From: Oscillospiraceae bacterium
GTDB lineage: Bacteria; Bacillota; Clostridia; Oscillospirales; Oscillospiraceae
DNA: 64,000 nt
Direction: 5' to 3'
NCBI GenBank assembly: GCA_910574635.1
Contig: CAJTCG010000006.1
Location: 149,739-213,738, forward strand
Of this stretch, positions 44,101-53,272 are shown in pieces; position 1 is the stretch's first letter, and every line of letters begins with the position of its first letter. The translations under genes and the position numbers were made by a program. The notes below the pieces were generated by a model. It saw only the letters and a list, made by a program, of their open reading frames with translations. It did not search any database and was not told the origin of the DNA.

Positions 44101-44943
44101 TTATTCGGCCTCCTTCTTAAAGAGGTTGCAGGTCTCCTCGTGCTTGTGCTTCTCGAATTCCATGTACATCTGGTTCCGCTTCACGGCCAGATCCCAATCC
44201 ACCTTGTGGCCGTCGAAGTCCGGGCCGTCCACGCAGGCGAACTTCATCTCGCCGCCCACGCTCAGGCGGCAGCCGCCGCACATGCCGGTTCCGTCGATCA
44301 TGATGGGGCTCATGGAGACGGTGGTGGGGACGCCGTAGGGCTCCGTAGTCTTGGAGACGAACTTCATCATGACCATGGGGCCGATGGCGAAGACCTCGTC
44401 GTACTGGTTCCCTTCTTCAATGAGCTCCTTCAAAGCCTCGGTGACCAGGCCCTTGCGGCCATAGCTCCCGTCGTCGGTGCAGACGATGAGCTTGTTGGAG
44501 GACTTCTTGAACTCGTCCTCGAGAATCACCAGGTCCTCGGTGCGGAAGCCCACCACGGCGTGGACCTCGGCCCCGTCGTCGTGGAACTTTTTCAGCACCG
44601 GGTAGGCGATGGCGCAGCCCACGCCGCCGCCGACCACGCAGACCTTTTTCTTGCCCTCGGTCTCGGTGGCCTTGCCCAGGGGGCCCACGAAGTCCTGGAG
44701 GCAGTCGCCCTCGTTGAGATGGCTGAGCTTTTCCGTCGTCGCGCCCACGGTTTGGACGATGATGGTGACGGTGCCCTTTTCCGGGTCGTAGGCGTTGATG
44801 GTAATGGGGATGCGTTCGCCCTTTTCGTCCACCCGGAGGATGATGAACTGTCCCGGCTGGGCCTTCTTGGCGATCAGCGGGGCCTCGATCTCGTACAGGG
44901 TGACGGTGGGGCGCAGAGCCTCTTTTCTGACGATTTTGTACAT
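44101..44943 (-). CDS. nfnA: NfnA: FAD/[2Fe-2S] subunit of the bifurcating Nfn complex
   Basis: 280 aa. Ferredoxin-reductase-like FAD domain (P-I-T-I-N-A-Y-D, about 47), NAD-binding V-G-G-G-V-G-C-A (about 108), and a C-terminal [2Fe-2S] cluster of the form C-G-G-C ... C-V-D-G-P (about 227-246). Pairs with NfnB in electron bifurcation in anaerobes. First gene of the leftward nfnAB operon; promoter at 45050-45078. Confidence 0.9.
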   Translation of the reverse strand: MYKIVRKEALRPTVTLYEIEAPLIAKKAQPGQFIILRVDEKGERIPITINAYDPEKGTVTIIVQTVGATTEKLSHLNEGDCLQDFVGPLGKATETEGKKKVCVVGGGVGCAIAYPVLKKFHDDGAEVHAVVGFRTEDLVILEDEFKKSSNKLIVCTDDGSYGRKGLVTEALKELIEEGNQYDEVFAIGPMVMMKFVSKTTEPYGVPTTVSMSPIMIDGTGMCGGCRLSVGGEMKFACVDGPDFDGHKVDWDLAVKRNQMYMEFEKHKHEETCNLFKKEAE

Positions 44944-45049
44944 ATGCTTCCTTCTTTCCCGATCATGTCATGGTTGTGATGTTCGGTCTTGCCCGACACG
45001 CTGCAGGCAAGGCCTGGAGCCCGTGTCCTGCCATTGACACATTGTTTCC

Positions 45050-45078
45050 AGTTTAGCATAAGGGACGGAAACCGTCAA
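45050..45078 (-). promoter_or_regulatory. Promoter of nfnAB
   Basis: Minus strand TTGACG (45078-45073), 17-nt spacer, TAAACT (45055-45050). About 100 nt of leader precede nfnA. Confidence 0.7.
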
Positions 45079-45149
45079 TTGGTTTCCCTTGGATTTTTGC
45101 AAGAACCTGTGTTCATCTGAGAAGGCAAAGCCCTGTCAATGCGCCGGAC

Positions 45150-45178
45150 TTGCAAACCGCCCAAATCTATGCTATATT
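45150..45178 (+). promoter_or_regulatory. Promoter of prfC
   Basis: TTGCAA (45150-45155), 17-nt spacer, TATATT (45173-45178). Confidence 0.75.
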
Positions 45179-45227
45179 ATTAAATTTGTGGAAACACTCC
45201 CATTATTAAAAACCAGGAGGCTGCAAC

Positions 45228-46811
45228 ATGGCCGCTTTTAAGGACGAAATCGCCCGGAGGCGAACCTTCGCCATCATCTCCCACCCCGACGCGGGCAAAA
45301 CCACCCTCACGGAAAAGCTCCTGCTCTACGGCGGGGCCATCGCCCAGGCGGGCGAGGTCAAGGGCAAGCGGGCCCGGGCCGCCACCAGCGACTGGATGGA
45401 AATTGAGAAGCAGCGGGGCATCTCCGTCACCTCCTCCGTCATGCAGTTCCAGCACGACGGCTACTGCGTCAACATCTTGGACACCCCGGGCCACCAGGAT
45501 TTCTCCGAGGACACCTACCGCACCCTCATGGCGGCGGACTCCGCCGTCATGGTCATTGACGCCGCCAAGGGCGTGGAGCCCCAGACAAGAAAGCTTTTCC
45601 GGGTCTGCGCCCTGCGGCACATCCCCATCTTCACCTTCATCAACAAGATGGACCGGGAGAGCCGGGACCCCCTGGAGCTCTGCGGCGAGGTGGAGGCGGA
45701 GCTGGGCATCGACACCTACCCCGTCAACTGGCCCATTGGCTCCGGGAAGGAATTCCAGGGGGTCTATGACCGGGAGTCCGCCCATATCCTCTTCTTCTCC
45801 GGCGAGGGCCACGCCAAAAAGGCCGAGGCCACCGCCGTGGACCTGGATGACCCCAACCTGGGGGGCATGCTTGGGGAAAACCGCTGGCGGCAGCTTCAAG
45901 AAGAAGTGGAGCTGCTGGGGGCGGGCCGGGACTTCGATCTGGAAGCCGTCCGGGCCGGGACTCTCTCCCCCGTCTTCTTCGGCTCCGCCCTGACCAATTT
46001 CGGCGTGGAGCCCTTTTTGAAAGCCTTCCTCCGCATGACATCCGCCCCCTTAAGCCGCATGGCGGGAGAGGAGGAGATCGACGCTTTCTCTCCGGACTTC
46101 TCCGCCTTCGTCTTCAAAATTCAGGCCAACATGAACAAGGCCCACCGGGACCGTCTGGCCTTTATGCGCATCTGCTCCGGCCGCTTCCAGCGGGACGCGG
46201 AGTACTTCCACGTCCAGACCGGCAAGAAAATGCGCCTCTCCCAGCCCCAGCAGATGATGGCGGCGGAGCGGGAGATTGTGGACGAGGCCTACGCCGGGGA
46301 CATCATCGGCGTGTTCGACCCCGGCATTTTCTCCATCGGCGACACCGTCACCGTGCCGGGGAAGAAGTTCCGCTACGCGGGCATCCCCACCTTCGAGCCG
46401 GAGCACTTCATGCGGGTGTCCCCCAAGGACACCATGAAGCGCAAGCAGTTCATCAAGGGCACGGAGCAAATCGCCCAGGAGGGCGCCATCCAGATCTTCA
46501 AGCGCCCCGGCGGCGGCATGGAGGAGGTCGTGGTGGGAGTCGTGGGTACCTTGCAGTTCGACGTGTTCCAGTACCGCATGAAGGCAGAGTACGGCGTGGA
46601 GCTCTACATGGAGGGACTGCCCTACGACCACCTGCGGCTCATCACCGAGTGCCCCGTGAAGCCCGACGAGCTGGTCCTGTGCACCGGCGCGGCGGTGCTG
46701 GAGGACTTCAAGGACCGGCTTCTGGTGGCCTTCGGCGGCGAGTGGTCCGTGGGCTTTTTGACCAAGCACAACCCCGGCCTGGTGCTGGAGGACGCTTTGA
46801 GCGTGTCATGA
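45228..46811 (+). CDS. prfC: Peptide chain release factor 3
   Basis: 527 aa, typical RF3. G-domain motifs H-P-D-A-G-K-T-T (G1), D-T-P-G-H (G3) and N-K-M-D (G4). RF3 removes RF1/RF2 from ribosomes after termination. Ribosome site AGGAGG. Its last four bases overlap the following response-regulator start, so a two-component system is translationally coupled to it, which is not the usual context of prfC. Confidence 0.96.
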   Translation: MAAFKDEIARRRTFAIISHPDAGKTTLTEKLLLYGGAIAQAGEVKGKRARAATSDWMEIEKQRGISVTSSVMQFQHDGYCVNILDTPGHQDFSEDTYRTLMAADSAVMVIDAAKGVEPQTRKLFRVCALRHIPIFTFINKMDRESRDPLELCGEVEAELGIDTYPVNWPIGSGKEFQGVYDRESAHILFFSGEGHAKKAEATAVDLDDPNLGGMLGENRWRQLQEEVELLGAGRDFDLEAVRAGTLSPVFFGSALTNFGVEPFLKAFLRMTSAPLSRMAGEEEIDAFSPDFSAFVFKIQANMNKAHRDRLAFMRICSGRFQRDAEYFHVQTGKKMRLSQPQQMMAAEREIVDEAYAGDIIGVFDPGIFSIGDTVTVPGKKFRYAGIPTFEPEHFMRVSPKDTMKRKQFIKGTEQIAQEGAIQIFKRPGGGMEEVVVGVVGTLQFDVFQYRMKAEYGVELYMEGLPYDHLRLITECPVKPDELVLCTGAAVLEDFKDRLLVAFGGEWSVGFLTKHNPGLVLEDALSVS

Positions 46812-47503
46812 AATCAATTCTCATTGCAGAAGACGACCGGGCCCTGGGGGACGGGCTGTGCCTGGCCCTCAAGGACCCGGCGCTGGAGCTGACGCTGTGC
46901 CGGACCCTCTCCGCCGCCCGGTCCGCCCTGGAGGCGGGAAGCTTTGACCTGCTGATTCTGGACGTGAATCTCCCCGACGGAAACGGGCTGGATTTCCTCC
47001 GCCGTCTCCGGGCCGGGGCCAATCCCGTCCCCGTCATCCTGCTGACCGCCAACGACATGGAGACGGACATCGTGGCGGGGCTGGAGTCCGGGGCGGACGA
47101 TTACGTCACCAAGCCCTTCTCCCTGGCGGTGCTCCGGGCCCGGGTCAACGCCCAGCTCCGCCGGGATCGCGGGGCTGTCCCCAGCGGGCCCCTGGTCCTG
47201 GACGGGTTTTCCTTTGACTTTGAGCGCATGGAGTTCCGGCGGGACGGGCGGAGCGTCGATTTGAGCAAGACGGAGCAGAAGCTCCTCCGCATTCTGGTGG
47301 AGAACCGGGGGCGGACCCTGCCCCGGGAGCTGCTGGTGGACCGGGTGTGGACCGGCGGGGCGGAGTATGTAGACGAAAACGCCCTGTCCGTGACGGTGAA
47401 GCGCCTCCGGGGCAAGCTGGAGGAAACCCCCTCCAAGCCCCGGTATCTGAAAACTGTCTACGGCATCGGCTACACCTGGACCACCGGAGAGAAAGAGGGC
47501 TGA
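46808..47503 (+). CDS. OmpR-family response regulator
   Basis: 231 aa. Receiver domain (1-120): acidic D-D at 9-10, phospho-acceptor Asp about 51 in L-I-L-D-V-N-L-P-D-G, T/K conserved residues (L-L-T-A, T-K-P-F). C-terminal winged helix (about 130-225) with D-L-S-K-T-E-Q and Y-L-K-T-V-Y-G-I-G-Y. Overlaps prfC (ATGA) and is followed 3 nt later by its kinase. Confidence 0.93.
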   Translation: MKSILIAEDDRALGDGLCLALKDPALELTLCRTLSAARSALEAGSFDLLILDVNLPDGNGLDFLRRLRAGANPVPVILLTANDMETDIVAGLESGADDYVTKPFSLAVLRARVNAQLRRDRGAVPSGPLVLDGFSFDFERMEFRRDGRSVDLSKTEQKLLRILVENRGRTLPRELLVDRVWTGGAEYVDENALSVTVKRLRGKLEETPSKPRYLKTVYGIGYTWTTGEKEG

Positions 47504-47506
47504 GGC

Positions 47507-48403
47507 ATGATAAGCGCGGGATACGGCTTCCTTGCCGTTTTGCTTCCGGCGGCGGCGCTGTTCCTCTGGGACCGCTGGCGGATGCGCCGCCTGCTCCGCC
47601 GCCTGGATCAGATGCTGGACGAGGCCATCCGGGGAGACTTTCGGGAGGAGGCTTTTGACGAAACCCTGCTCTCCGCCCTGGAGACGAAGCTGGCCCACTA
47701 CCTCAGCGCCTCCTCCGTCTCCGCCGTTCATCTCCGGGAAGAGCGGGACAAAATCAAGTCCCTTATCGCCGACATCTCCCACCAGACGAAAACCCCCATC
47801 GCCAACGTGCTGCTCTACACCCAGCTTCTGGAGGAACAGGCCCCGGGGGACTGCCGGGCCTGCACCGCCGCCCTGGGGGAACAGGCAAGAAAGCTCCAAT
47901 CCCTCATTGAGGCGCTGGTAAAAACCTCCCGCTTGGAGGCGGGGGTCCTGATCCTCCATCCCCGGCCGGGGCCCCTGGGGCCCATGCTGGAGGAGGCGGT
48001 CTCCCAATTTGCCCCCAAGGCGGCGGAGAAGGGCCTGGAGCTGGTGCTGGAGTCCGCCGGGGCGGAGGCGGTTTTTGACCCCAAGTGGACGGCGGAGGCG
48101 GTGTGCAACCTCATCGACAACGCCGTGAAATACACCCCGGCGGGCCGGGTCACCGTCAGCGCCCGGGCCTATGAGCTCTTCGCCCGGGTGGATGTGGAGG
48201 ACACCGGCCCCGGCATCCCGGAGGAGGAGCTGGCCAAGCTCTTCCAGCGGTTCTACCGGGGCAGAGCGGCCTCCGGCGAGGAGGGCGTGGGCGTGGGGCT
48301 CTACCTGGTCCGGCAGATTGCCCAGGGCCAGGGCGGCTACGTGAAGGCCTTCTCCCGGCCCGGGAGGGGGGCCAAGTTCTCCCTGTTCCTGCCCCGGAAT
48401 TGA
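47507..48403 (+). CDS. Sensor histidine kinase (short N-terminus, BceS/VraS-style)
   Basis: 298 aa. A single N-terminal hydrophobic segment (about 4-21) with almost no sensor domain, then HisKA (I-S-H-Q-T-K-T-P-I, His about 92) and HATPase_c with N-box L-I-D-N-A-V-K-Y, G1 D-T-G-P-G-I and G2 G-V-G-L-Y-L-V. Kinases with little sensor often rely on an ABC transporter as the sensor (BceAB-type); the FtsX/MacB-type transporter at 37.9-41.3 kb is the obvious local candidate, separated by nfnAB and prfC. Confidence 0.88.
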   Translation: MISAGYGFLAVLLPAAALFLWDRWRMRRLLRRLDQMLDEAIRGDFREEAFDETLLSALETKLAHYLSASSVSAVHLREERDKIKSLIADISHQTKTPIANVLLYTQLLEEQAPGDCRACTAALGEQARKLQSLIEALVKTSRLEAGVLILHPRPGPLGPMLEEAVSQFAPKAAEKGLELVLESAGAEAVFDPKWTAEAVCNLIDNAVKYTPAGRVTVSARAYELFARVDVEDTGPGIPEEELAKLFQRFYRGRAASGEEGVGVGLYLVRQIAQGQGGYVKAFSRPGRGAKFSLFLPRN

Positions 48404-48425
48404 TTGACAGCAAAGGAGCGTCCTT

Positions 48426-48923
48426 ATGAAATTAGAGTTTGTGCCCGCGGGCCGGATTGTAGGCGTCCACGGCATCCGGGGAGAGCTGCGGGTTCTGCCC
48501 CTGGAAGGGGAGGCGGACTTCCTCACCGGCTTTCAAACCTTCTATCTGGAAGGAAAGGCCGTCGCCGCCGCGTCCTGCCGGGTCCACAAGGGCATGGCCC
48601 TCCTCAAGCTGGAGGGGGTGGAGGACCGCACCGCCGCGGAACGCCTCCGGGGAAAGGAGCTGCTGATCCGCCGGGCGGACGCGGGGCTTGCGCAGGGGGA
48701 GTACTTCGACGCCGAGCTCCTGGGCCTGGACGTCTACGACGGGGAGACCGGGGAGTGCGTGGGGGAGCTGGTCCGGGTGGACCGCTATCCCGCCAGCAAG
48801 GTCTATACCGTCCGGGGAGTGACGGAGTTCCTGGTCCCGGCGGTAAAGGACGCGTTTATCCTGGGCGTGGACCTGGAAAACAACCGGATGGACATTCGGA
48901 TGTGGGAGGGATTGGCGGGGTGA
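48426..48923 (+). CDS. rimM: 16S rRNA processing protein RimM
   Basis: 165 aa, ATG 48426 after AAAGGAGCG. N-terminal beta-barrel (V-P-A-G-R-I-V-G-V-H-G-I-R-G-E) and PRC-barrel C-terminal domain ending E-N-N-R-M-D-I. Assists 30S maturation near S19. Overlaps trmD by 4 nt. Confidence 0.95.
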   Translation: MKLEFVPAGRIVGVHGIRGELRVLPLEGEADFLTGFQTFYLEGKAVAAASCRVHKGMALLKLEGVEDRTAAERLRGKELLIRRADAGLAQGEYFDAELLGLDVYDGETGECVGELVRVDRYPASKVYTVRGVTEFLVPAVKDAFILGVDLENNRMDIRMWEGLAG

Positions 48924-49687
48924 ACATCGACATTCTGACCCTGTTCCCGGACTCCGTGGACGCCATGCTGAACGTCAGCATCCTGGGCCGGGCCCAGGAG
49001 CGGGGATACATCGCCATCCGGACCCACCAGATTCGGGAGTACACCACCAACAAGCAGATGCAGGTGGACGACTACCCCTACGGCGGGGGCCGGGGGGCCG
49101 TCATGCAGGCGGACCCGCTGTACCGCTGCTGGGCCCATGTGGTGGAGGCCCACGGGCCGGGGCGGACCATCTTCCTCTCCCCCTGCGGGCGGACCTTTAC
49201 CCAAGGTCTGGCCCGGGAGCTGAAAGAGAACTATGAACACCTGATTCTGGTGTGCGGCCACTACGAGGGCGTGGACCAGCGCTTTCTGGACGAGTGCGTG
49301 GACGAGGAAATCTCCATGGGGGACTTCGTTCTCACCGGGGGGGAAATTCCCGCCATGGCGGTGGCGGACGCGGTGTGCCGCATGGTGCCCGGGGTCCTGC
49401 CGGACGAGGAGTGCTTCCAGGAGGAGTCCCACTGGAACGGGCTTTTGGAGTACCCCCAATACTCCCGGCCCGCTGTGTGGCACGACCGGGCGGTGCCGGA
49501 GATCCTCCTCTCCGGGGACCACGGGAAGGTGGCGGCGTGGCGGAAGAAGGAGAGCTACAAGCGGACCATGCGCCGCCGCCCGGACCTGTTCGCCAAGTTT
49601 GACGAGAGCCAATTGACCACCAAGGCGGAAAAAAAGGTCCTCCAGGAGGCCAGGGACGAGCTGGCCTTGGAGGACGGGGAACCGTAA
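48920..49687 (+). CDS. trmD: tRNA (guanine-N1-)-methyltransferase
   Basis: 255 aa from GTG 48920. SPOUT methyltransferase for m1G37. Motifs: D-I-L-T-L-F-P, D-D-Y-P-Y-G-G-G-R-G-A-V-M, H-Y-E-G-V-D-Q-R-F and S-M-G-D-F-V-L-T-G-G-E. Overlaps rimM; rpsP and rplS, usual neighbours, are not adjacent (rplS is at 20 kb). Confidence 0.96.
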   Translation: MNIDILTLFPDSVDAMLNVSILGRAQERGYIAIRTHQIREYTTNKQMQVDDYPYGGGRGAVMQADPLYRCWAHVVEAHGPGRTIFLSPCGRTFTQGLARELKENYEHLILVCGHYEGVDQRFLDECVDEEISMGDFVLTGGEIPAMAVADAVCRMVPGVLPDEECFQEESHWNGLLEYPQYSRPAVWHDRAVPEILLSGDHGKVAAWRKKESYKRTMRRRPDLFAKFDESQLTTKAEKKVLQEARDELALEDGEP

Positions 49688-49719
49688 GAGCCGCCCGGCA
49701 AAGCCGGGCGGCTCTCTTT
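49687..49719 (+). terminator. Terminator after trmD
   Basis: AGAGCCGCCCGGC (49687-49699), loop AAA, GCCGGGCGGCTCT (49703-49715), then CTTT. Confidence 0.8.
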
Positions 49720-49733
49720 GCGGGAGGGAAGGC

Positions 49734-51176
49734 TTAAGCGGCGGTGAAGATGCCGGTGGGGCCGCCGGCTCCGCCAATGAGGTCTTCAAAGCCGGAGAAA
49801 TCGGGGAAGCTGATTTTCACAGCCTTGCCCATGGCCTTGACCTCCATGGTCATGTCCAGGTCCGCGGAGACGTCCGCCGTCAGGCTGTCCTTGCCGTCGG
49901 AGGCTTTCACGCCCGCTTTCAGCGTCAGATCGGCGGCCGCGCTTTTCAGCGCCCCGTCCTTGCCCACGGTGTAGGTGAGGGTGCTGCCGTCCAGAGCGAG
50001 GGACATGTCCATCTTTAGGTCCGCCTCCGCCGCCAGCACGCCCAGAATCTGGCCCGTCAGGCCGTTGATCATTCCGGCAAAGGCGTTGTTCAGTTTCAGG
50101 GTGTAGACCGTGCTGTCCCCGGAGGACTTGGCGGTGATGGAGTCGATGAAGGGCAGCTGGGCGGCGGAGGTCTTTCCGGATGCCTGCTCCATCAGGGCCA
50201 TAAAGGCCTCCATGTCCATTCCCATCATATTCATGGGCATCTGATAGGACATATCGCCGGAGCGGACATATACCACGCCGTCTTTCAGCCAGTACTCCAT
50301 TTTTTCGGTTTCGGTGGTCTCCCCGTCCGTCGCGGTGATGGTCAGGTCCATGGCCATCTGGAGCTCCTTGTCCAGGACCATCTGGATGCGGCCCTTGACC
50401 GTGGCGTCCGCCTTCTGGGTCATGTCCAGAGAAGTCCCGCCTTCGGTGCCCTTGACGCCGAGGCTCATAGCCATTTTCACGTCCACGGTGGTGTCCAGCC
50501 CCTGGGCCGCCGCCGCGCCGGAGGCCTGGAGAGCCCGGTAGGCCTCGATCTTGTCCGTCATGGGCTTGGCGGCCGCCGCGTCCACGGCCCCGCTCTCAAT
50601 AAGGCTGGCCAGCAGGTAGGTGCTCCCGTCCTTCCGGTCCATGCCCAGGGCCTGATAGGTCATGGCCGCCAGGTCGTCCCGGAGGAATTTCCCGGTGAGC
50701 GCGGAGGTATCCAGCAGGCCAAGCCCCATCGCGAACTCCTGGGCGTTGGCGGCGGTGAAGTCCACGTTGTCCTGATAGCCCAGGGCCCGGAGGAGGAAGA
50801 TGGTGTAGGCCTTGGCGGAGCAGGGCTCCGACCCGCCGAAGGTGGTTTCGGAGGTGCCGCTGGCAAGGCCCTTGTCCTTCAGCCACGCGGCGAAGGGGGC
50901 GGCGGTCCCGTTCACGTCGGTGAAGGGGCACTGGAGGTCCCCGGCGGCGTAAGCGGCCTTGGCCTCCTCCTCCGCGCCGTAGAGCCGGACCAGCATGATG
51001 GCGGCCTGGGACCGGGTGGGGGCCTTGTCCAGGTCAAAGCCGCCGGAGCCGCCCTTGAGCATGCCGATGGCAGAGAGCTCCGCCGCCGGGCCGTCAAAGC
51101 TGGAGGCGGAGGCGCTGACGCACAGCAGACCCGCCAGCGCCAGAGTGGTCAGCAGGATGGTCAAAAAGCGTTTCAT
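49734..51176 (-). CDS. Secreted protein with SLH-like region and lipoprotein-type barrel domain
   Basis: 480 aa. Signal peptide (about 1-24, A-S-A cleavage). Residues about 28-205 contain SLH-like motifs (T-R-S-Q-A-A-I-M-L-V-R-L-Y, P-F-T-D-V-N). Residues about 225-470 form a long beta-rich domain with repeated M-T/M-D-L alternation (A-D-L-K-M-D-M-S-L-A-L), resembling LppX/LprG- or DUF6612-like lipid-handling folds. Wall-bound surface protein; function unknown. Confidence 0.75.
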   Translation of the reverse strand: MKRFLTILLTTLALAGLLCVSASASSFDGPAAELSAIGMLKGGSGGFDLDKAPTRSQAAIMLVRLYGAEEEAKAAYAAGDLQCPFTDVNGTAAPFAAWLKDKGLASGTSETTFGGSEPCSAKAYTIFLLRALGYQDNVDFTAANAQEFAMGLGLLDTSALTGKFLRDDLAAMTYQALGMDRKDGSTYLLASLIESGAVDAAAAKPMTDKIEAYRALQASGAAAAQGLDTTVDVKMAMSLGVKGTEGGTSLDMTQKADATVKGRIQMVLDKELQMAMDLTITATDGETTETEKMEYWLKDGVVYVRSGDMSYQMPMNMMGMDMEAFMALMEQASGKTSAAQLPFIDSITAKSSGDSTVYTLKLNNAFAGMINGLTGQILGVLAAEADLKMDMSLALDGSTLTYTVGKDGALKSAAADLTLKAGVKASDGKDSLTADVSADLDMTMEVKAMGKAVKISFPDFSGFEDLIGGAGGPTGIFTAA

Positions 51177-51280
51177 AGAAAATCTCCTCTCTTCTCCGGC
51201 GGAAAATCGCCGGAACAGTACGTACTTCCATTGTATACCTGGGAAAATCCGCCGTCAAGCACAGTTTTTTGGAAACCTTT

Positions 51281-52027
51281 TCAGAACACGCACAGGGCCG
51301 TGAAGCAGGCCCCGCGGGGCCCCAGGCCCTCCACGAAATAGCCCGCCTCTCCCCGGAAGCCCTCCAAACGGAGGGTATCCCTCAGGACGGCCTCCCGGCT
51401 GTAGTTGATCTGGAACTCCCTGGGCGTTTGGATTTGCAAGTCCTCCGGCAGGGCGTCCCAGATGATGTCGGCGTAATTCCCGCTGAACAGGTGCCCGTTG
51501 CCGTCCAGGTCGGACCAGCGGACGGTCCGGATCCCCAGGTCCTCCCGCCCCTCCTTGGGGAGGACGATTTTCCTGGTCTCCGGGCAGTCCAGGGGCCGAT
51601 CCGAGGACAGCAGGGGCTTGGCCGTGAAGGCCGAGGGCCGCATGATCTTCCGGGTCTCCGGGTCCACCAGAATCCAGTCCGTCCGGGCGGAGACCCGGAG
51701 ACGGCCCTGCCGGTCCCGCATCTCATAGTTCCGCCCCATGTGGGCGGCTTTGGCCCCCGCCTCCCAGGTGGTGATGTCCAGAACATCCCCCGCGTGGGGA
51801 CAGTCCTGAATTTTAATCGACGCCCGGGACAGGAGGAAGACCTCCCGGTTGGCCCACAACACCTCGTGGGTCAGGCCCCGGGCGTCGTAGTCGTACCCGG
51901 CGAAGGCCCCCAGGCGGCTGAGGAGCGCCGCCGGCCGGACCCGCTGTTCCCGGTCACAGTCCCAGAATACCAGCTCCTCCTGGCGGAAATAGCCGTTTTT
52001 ATATAATTTTTGTTTGAAGCTTTCCAT
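51281..52027 (-). CDS. Acyl-ACP thioesterase (FatA/FatB family)
   Basis: 248 aa from ATG 52027, GGAGGA 12 bases upstream. Two hotdog domains; landmarks include R-Y/N-Y-E-M-R-D and, in the second half, V-R-W-S-D-L-D-G-N-G-H-L-F-S-G-N-Y (catalytic Asp/His/Asn-type region, about 168-184). Releases fatty acids from ACP, controlling chain length; bacterial members occur in Clostridia. Last gene of the leftward SUFU-ThrE-thioesterase run. Confidence 0.85.
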   Translation of the reverse strand: MESFKQKLYKNGYFRQEELVFWDCDREQRVRPAALLSRLGAFAGYDYDARGLTHEVLWANREVFLLSRASIKIQDCPHAGDVLDITTWEAGAKAAHMGRNYEMRDRQGRLRVSARTDWILVDPETRKIMRPSAFTAKPLLSSDRPLDCPETRKIVLPKEGREDLGIRTVRWSDLDGNGHLFSGNYADIIWDALPEDLQIQTPREFQINYSREAVLRDTLRLEGFRGEAGYFVEGLGPRGACFTALCVF

Positions 52028-52050
52028 GGTAAAATCCCATCCTCCGTTGT

Positions 52051-52497
52051 TCACTGTTTGGGCGGCCTCAGCCGGGGAAAGACCGCCCGAAACGCCGACG
52101 AGGCCAGCATGGCCCCCACCGCCAGCGCCGCCGCCATGCCGAAGGTGTGGAGCAGGGTGCTGAGAAACGCGTCCGTCTCCCCGGCCACGCCGTGGCGCAT
52201 GGCGTAATAGACGCCCCCGCCGGGCACCAGGGGCAGCAGGGCCACCAGCACATAGCCCGTCACCGGGCAGCGGCGGACCCGGCTCATGACCTCGGCGAAG
52301 ACGCCGATGGCCGCCGCCGCCAGGAAGGCCGCGAAAATGGTCTGCCCGCCCAGCAGATACACCAGCCAGCCCAGGGCCCCGCCCACCCCGGCGATGAGCT
52401 TTCCCAGCCCGTGGATGTTGAACATCAGCGTGAAGCCCACGCAGGCCCAAAAGGCGCAGACACAGGGCAGGGCATACTCCCAAAAAACCGTTTCCAT
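52051..52497 (-). CDS. Threonine/serine exporter, ThrE C-terminal half (DUF3815)
   Basis: 148 aa from ATG 52497, AAGGAGGA upstream. Four hydrophobic segments and G-G-A-L-G-W-L-V-Y; L-V-P-G-G-G-V-Y-Y near residue 91 is the ThrE_2 signature. Together with the neighbouring ThrE_1 half it would make one split exporter of threonine/serine. Confidence 0.85.
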   Translation of the reverse strand: METVFWEYALPCVCAFWACVGFTLMFNIHGLGKLIAGVGGALGWLVYLLGGQTIFAAFLAAAAIGVFAEVMSRVRRCPVTGYVLVALLPLVPGGGVYYAMRHGVAGETDAFLSTLLHTFGMAAALAVGAMLASSAFRAVFPRLRPPKQ

Positions 52498-52507
52498 GCC
52501 GTCCTCC

Positions 52508-53269
52508 TTAGAAAAGCCCGCCCAGGGCCTGTCCCGCCGCCGCCCCCAGGGCGATGGCGGAGGCCACCAGGATGGCATCCGCCGTGCGGCTCAGGGCGGA
52601 GAAGGTGTCCCCGGCCATGATCTCCCGCATGGCGTTGGTCAGGGCCACGCCGGGGACCAAAACCATCAGCGTGGAAATGGTCACCACGTCCACGCTCTCC
52701 CCCAGCCCCGCCTCCACCAGCGCCAGGGACAGGAAGGCCGCCAGGGCGCTGCACACCGCCGTGCGAAAGAAGCTGTTGGCCCCGATGAATTTCCCGCCGT
52801 ACAGCAGGCACAGGCCCACCGCCAGGCCGCAGAGGAACGCGCAGGCCAGGTCCCCCAGCCCGCCGCCGAACAGCGGGGCGAAAAAGGCGGGAGCCGTGCC
52901 GTAACCCAGCAGCATCATCCGGGGGGAGTACCGAGGAATGGCGTCCGGCAGGGCGTTGACCAACGCCTGGGCCTCGTCCAGGGGCGGGACCTCCGCGCAC
53001 AGGCGGCGGCAAAGGCCGTTGCACCGCTCCAGGAGCTCGATGTCCGTGCCGTGGAGTGGAACCCGGCGCATCCGGGTGACGGGCTGGCCCGCCGGGGTGG
53101 CCACGCTGACGATGAGGCAGTTGGGGATGGCGAAGACCTCCGGGCTCTCCAATCCGTAGGCGTGGAGGAGCCGCCGGGCGGACTCCTCCACCCGGTAGAT
53201 CTCCGCGCCGCTGTACATCAGCTGATAGCCCAGCTCCGCCGCCATGTTCAGGAGCTTTTCATAGTCCAT
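52508..53269 (-). CDS. Threonine/serine exporter, ThrE N-terminal half (DUF1212)
   Basis: 253 aa. Cytoplasmic N-terminal part with Y-S-G-A-E-I-Y-R-V-E-E-S (about 20) typical of ThrE_1, followed by five hydrophobic segments and V-P-G-V-A-L-T-N-A-M-R-E-I (about 205). Exports threonine/serine in homologues. Three bases after the SUFU-domain gene. Confidence 0.88.
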   Translation of the reverse strand: MDYEKLLNMAAELGYQLMYSGAEIYRVEESARRLLHAYGLESPEVFAIPNCLIVSVATPAGQPVTRMRRVPLHGTDIELLERCNGLCRRLCAEVPPLDEAQALVNALPDAIPRYSPRMMLLGYGTAPAFFAPLFGGGLGDLACAFLCGLAVGLCLLYGGKFIGANSFFRTAVCSALAAFLSLALVEAGLGESVDVVTISTLMVLVPGVALTNAMREIMAGDTFSALSRTADAILVASAIALGAAAGQALGGLF

Positions 53270-53272
53270 GGT

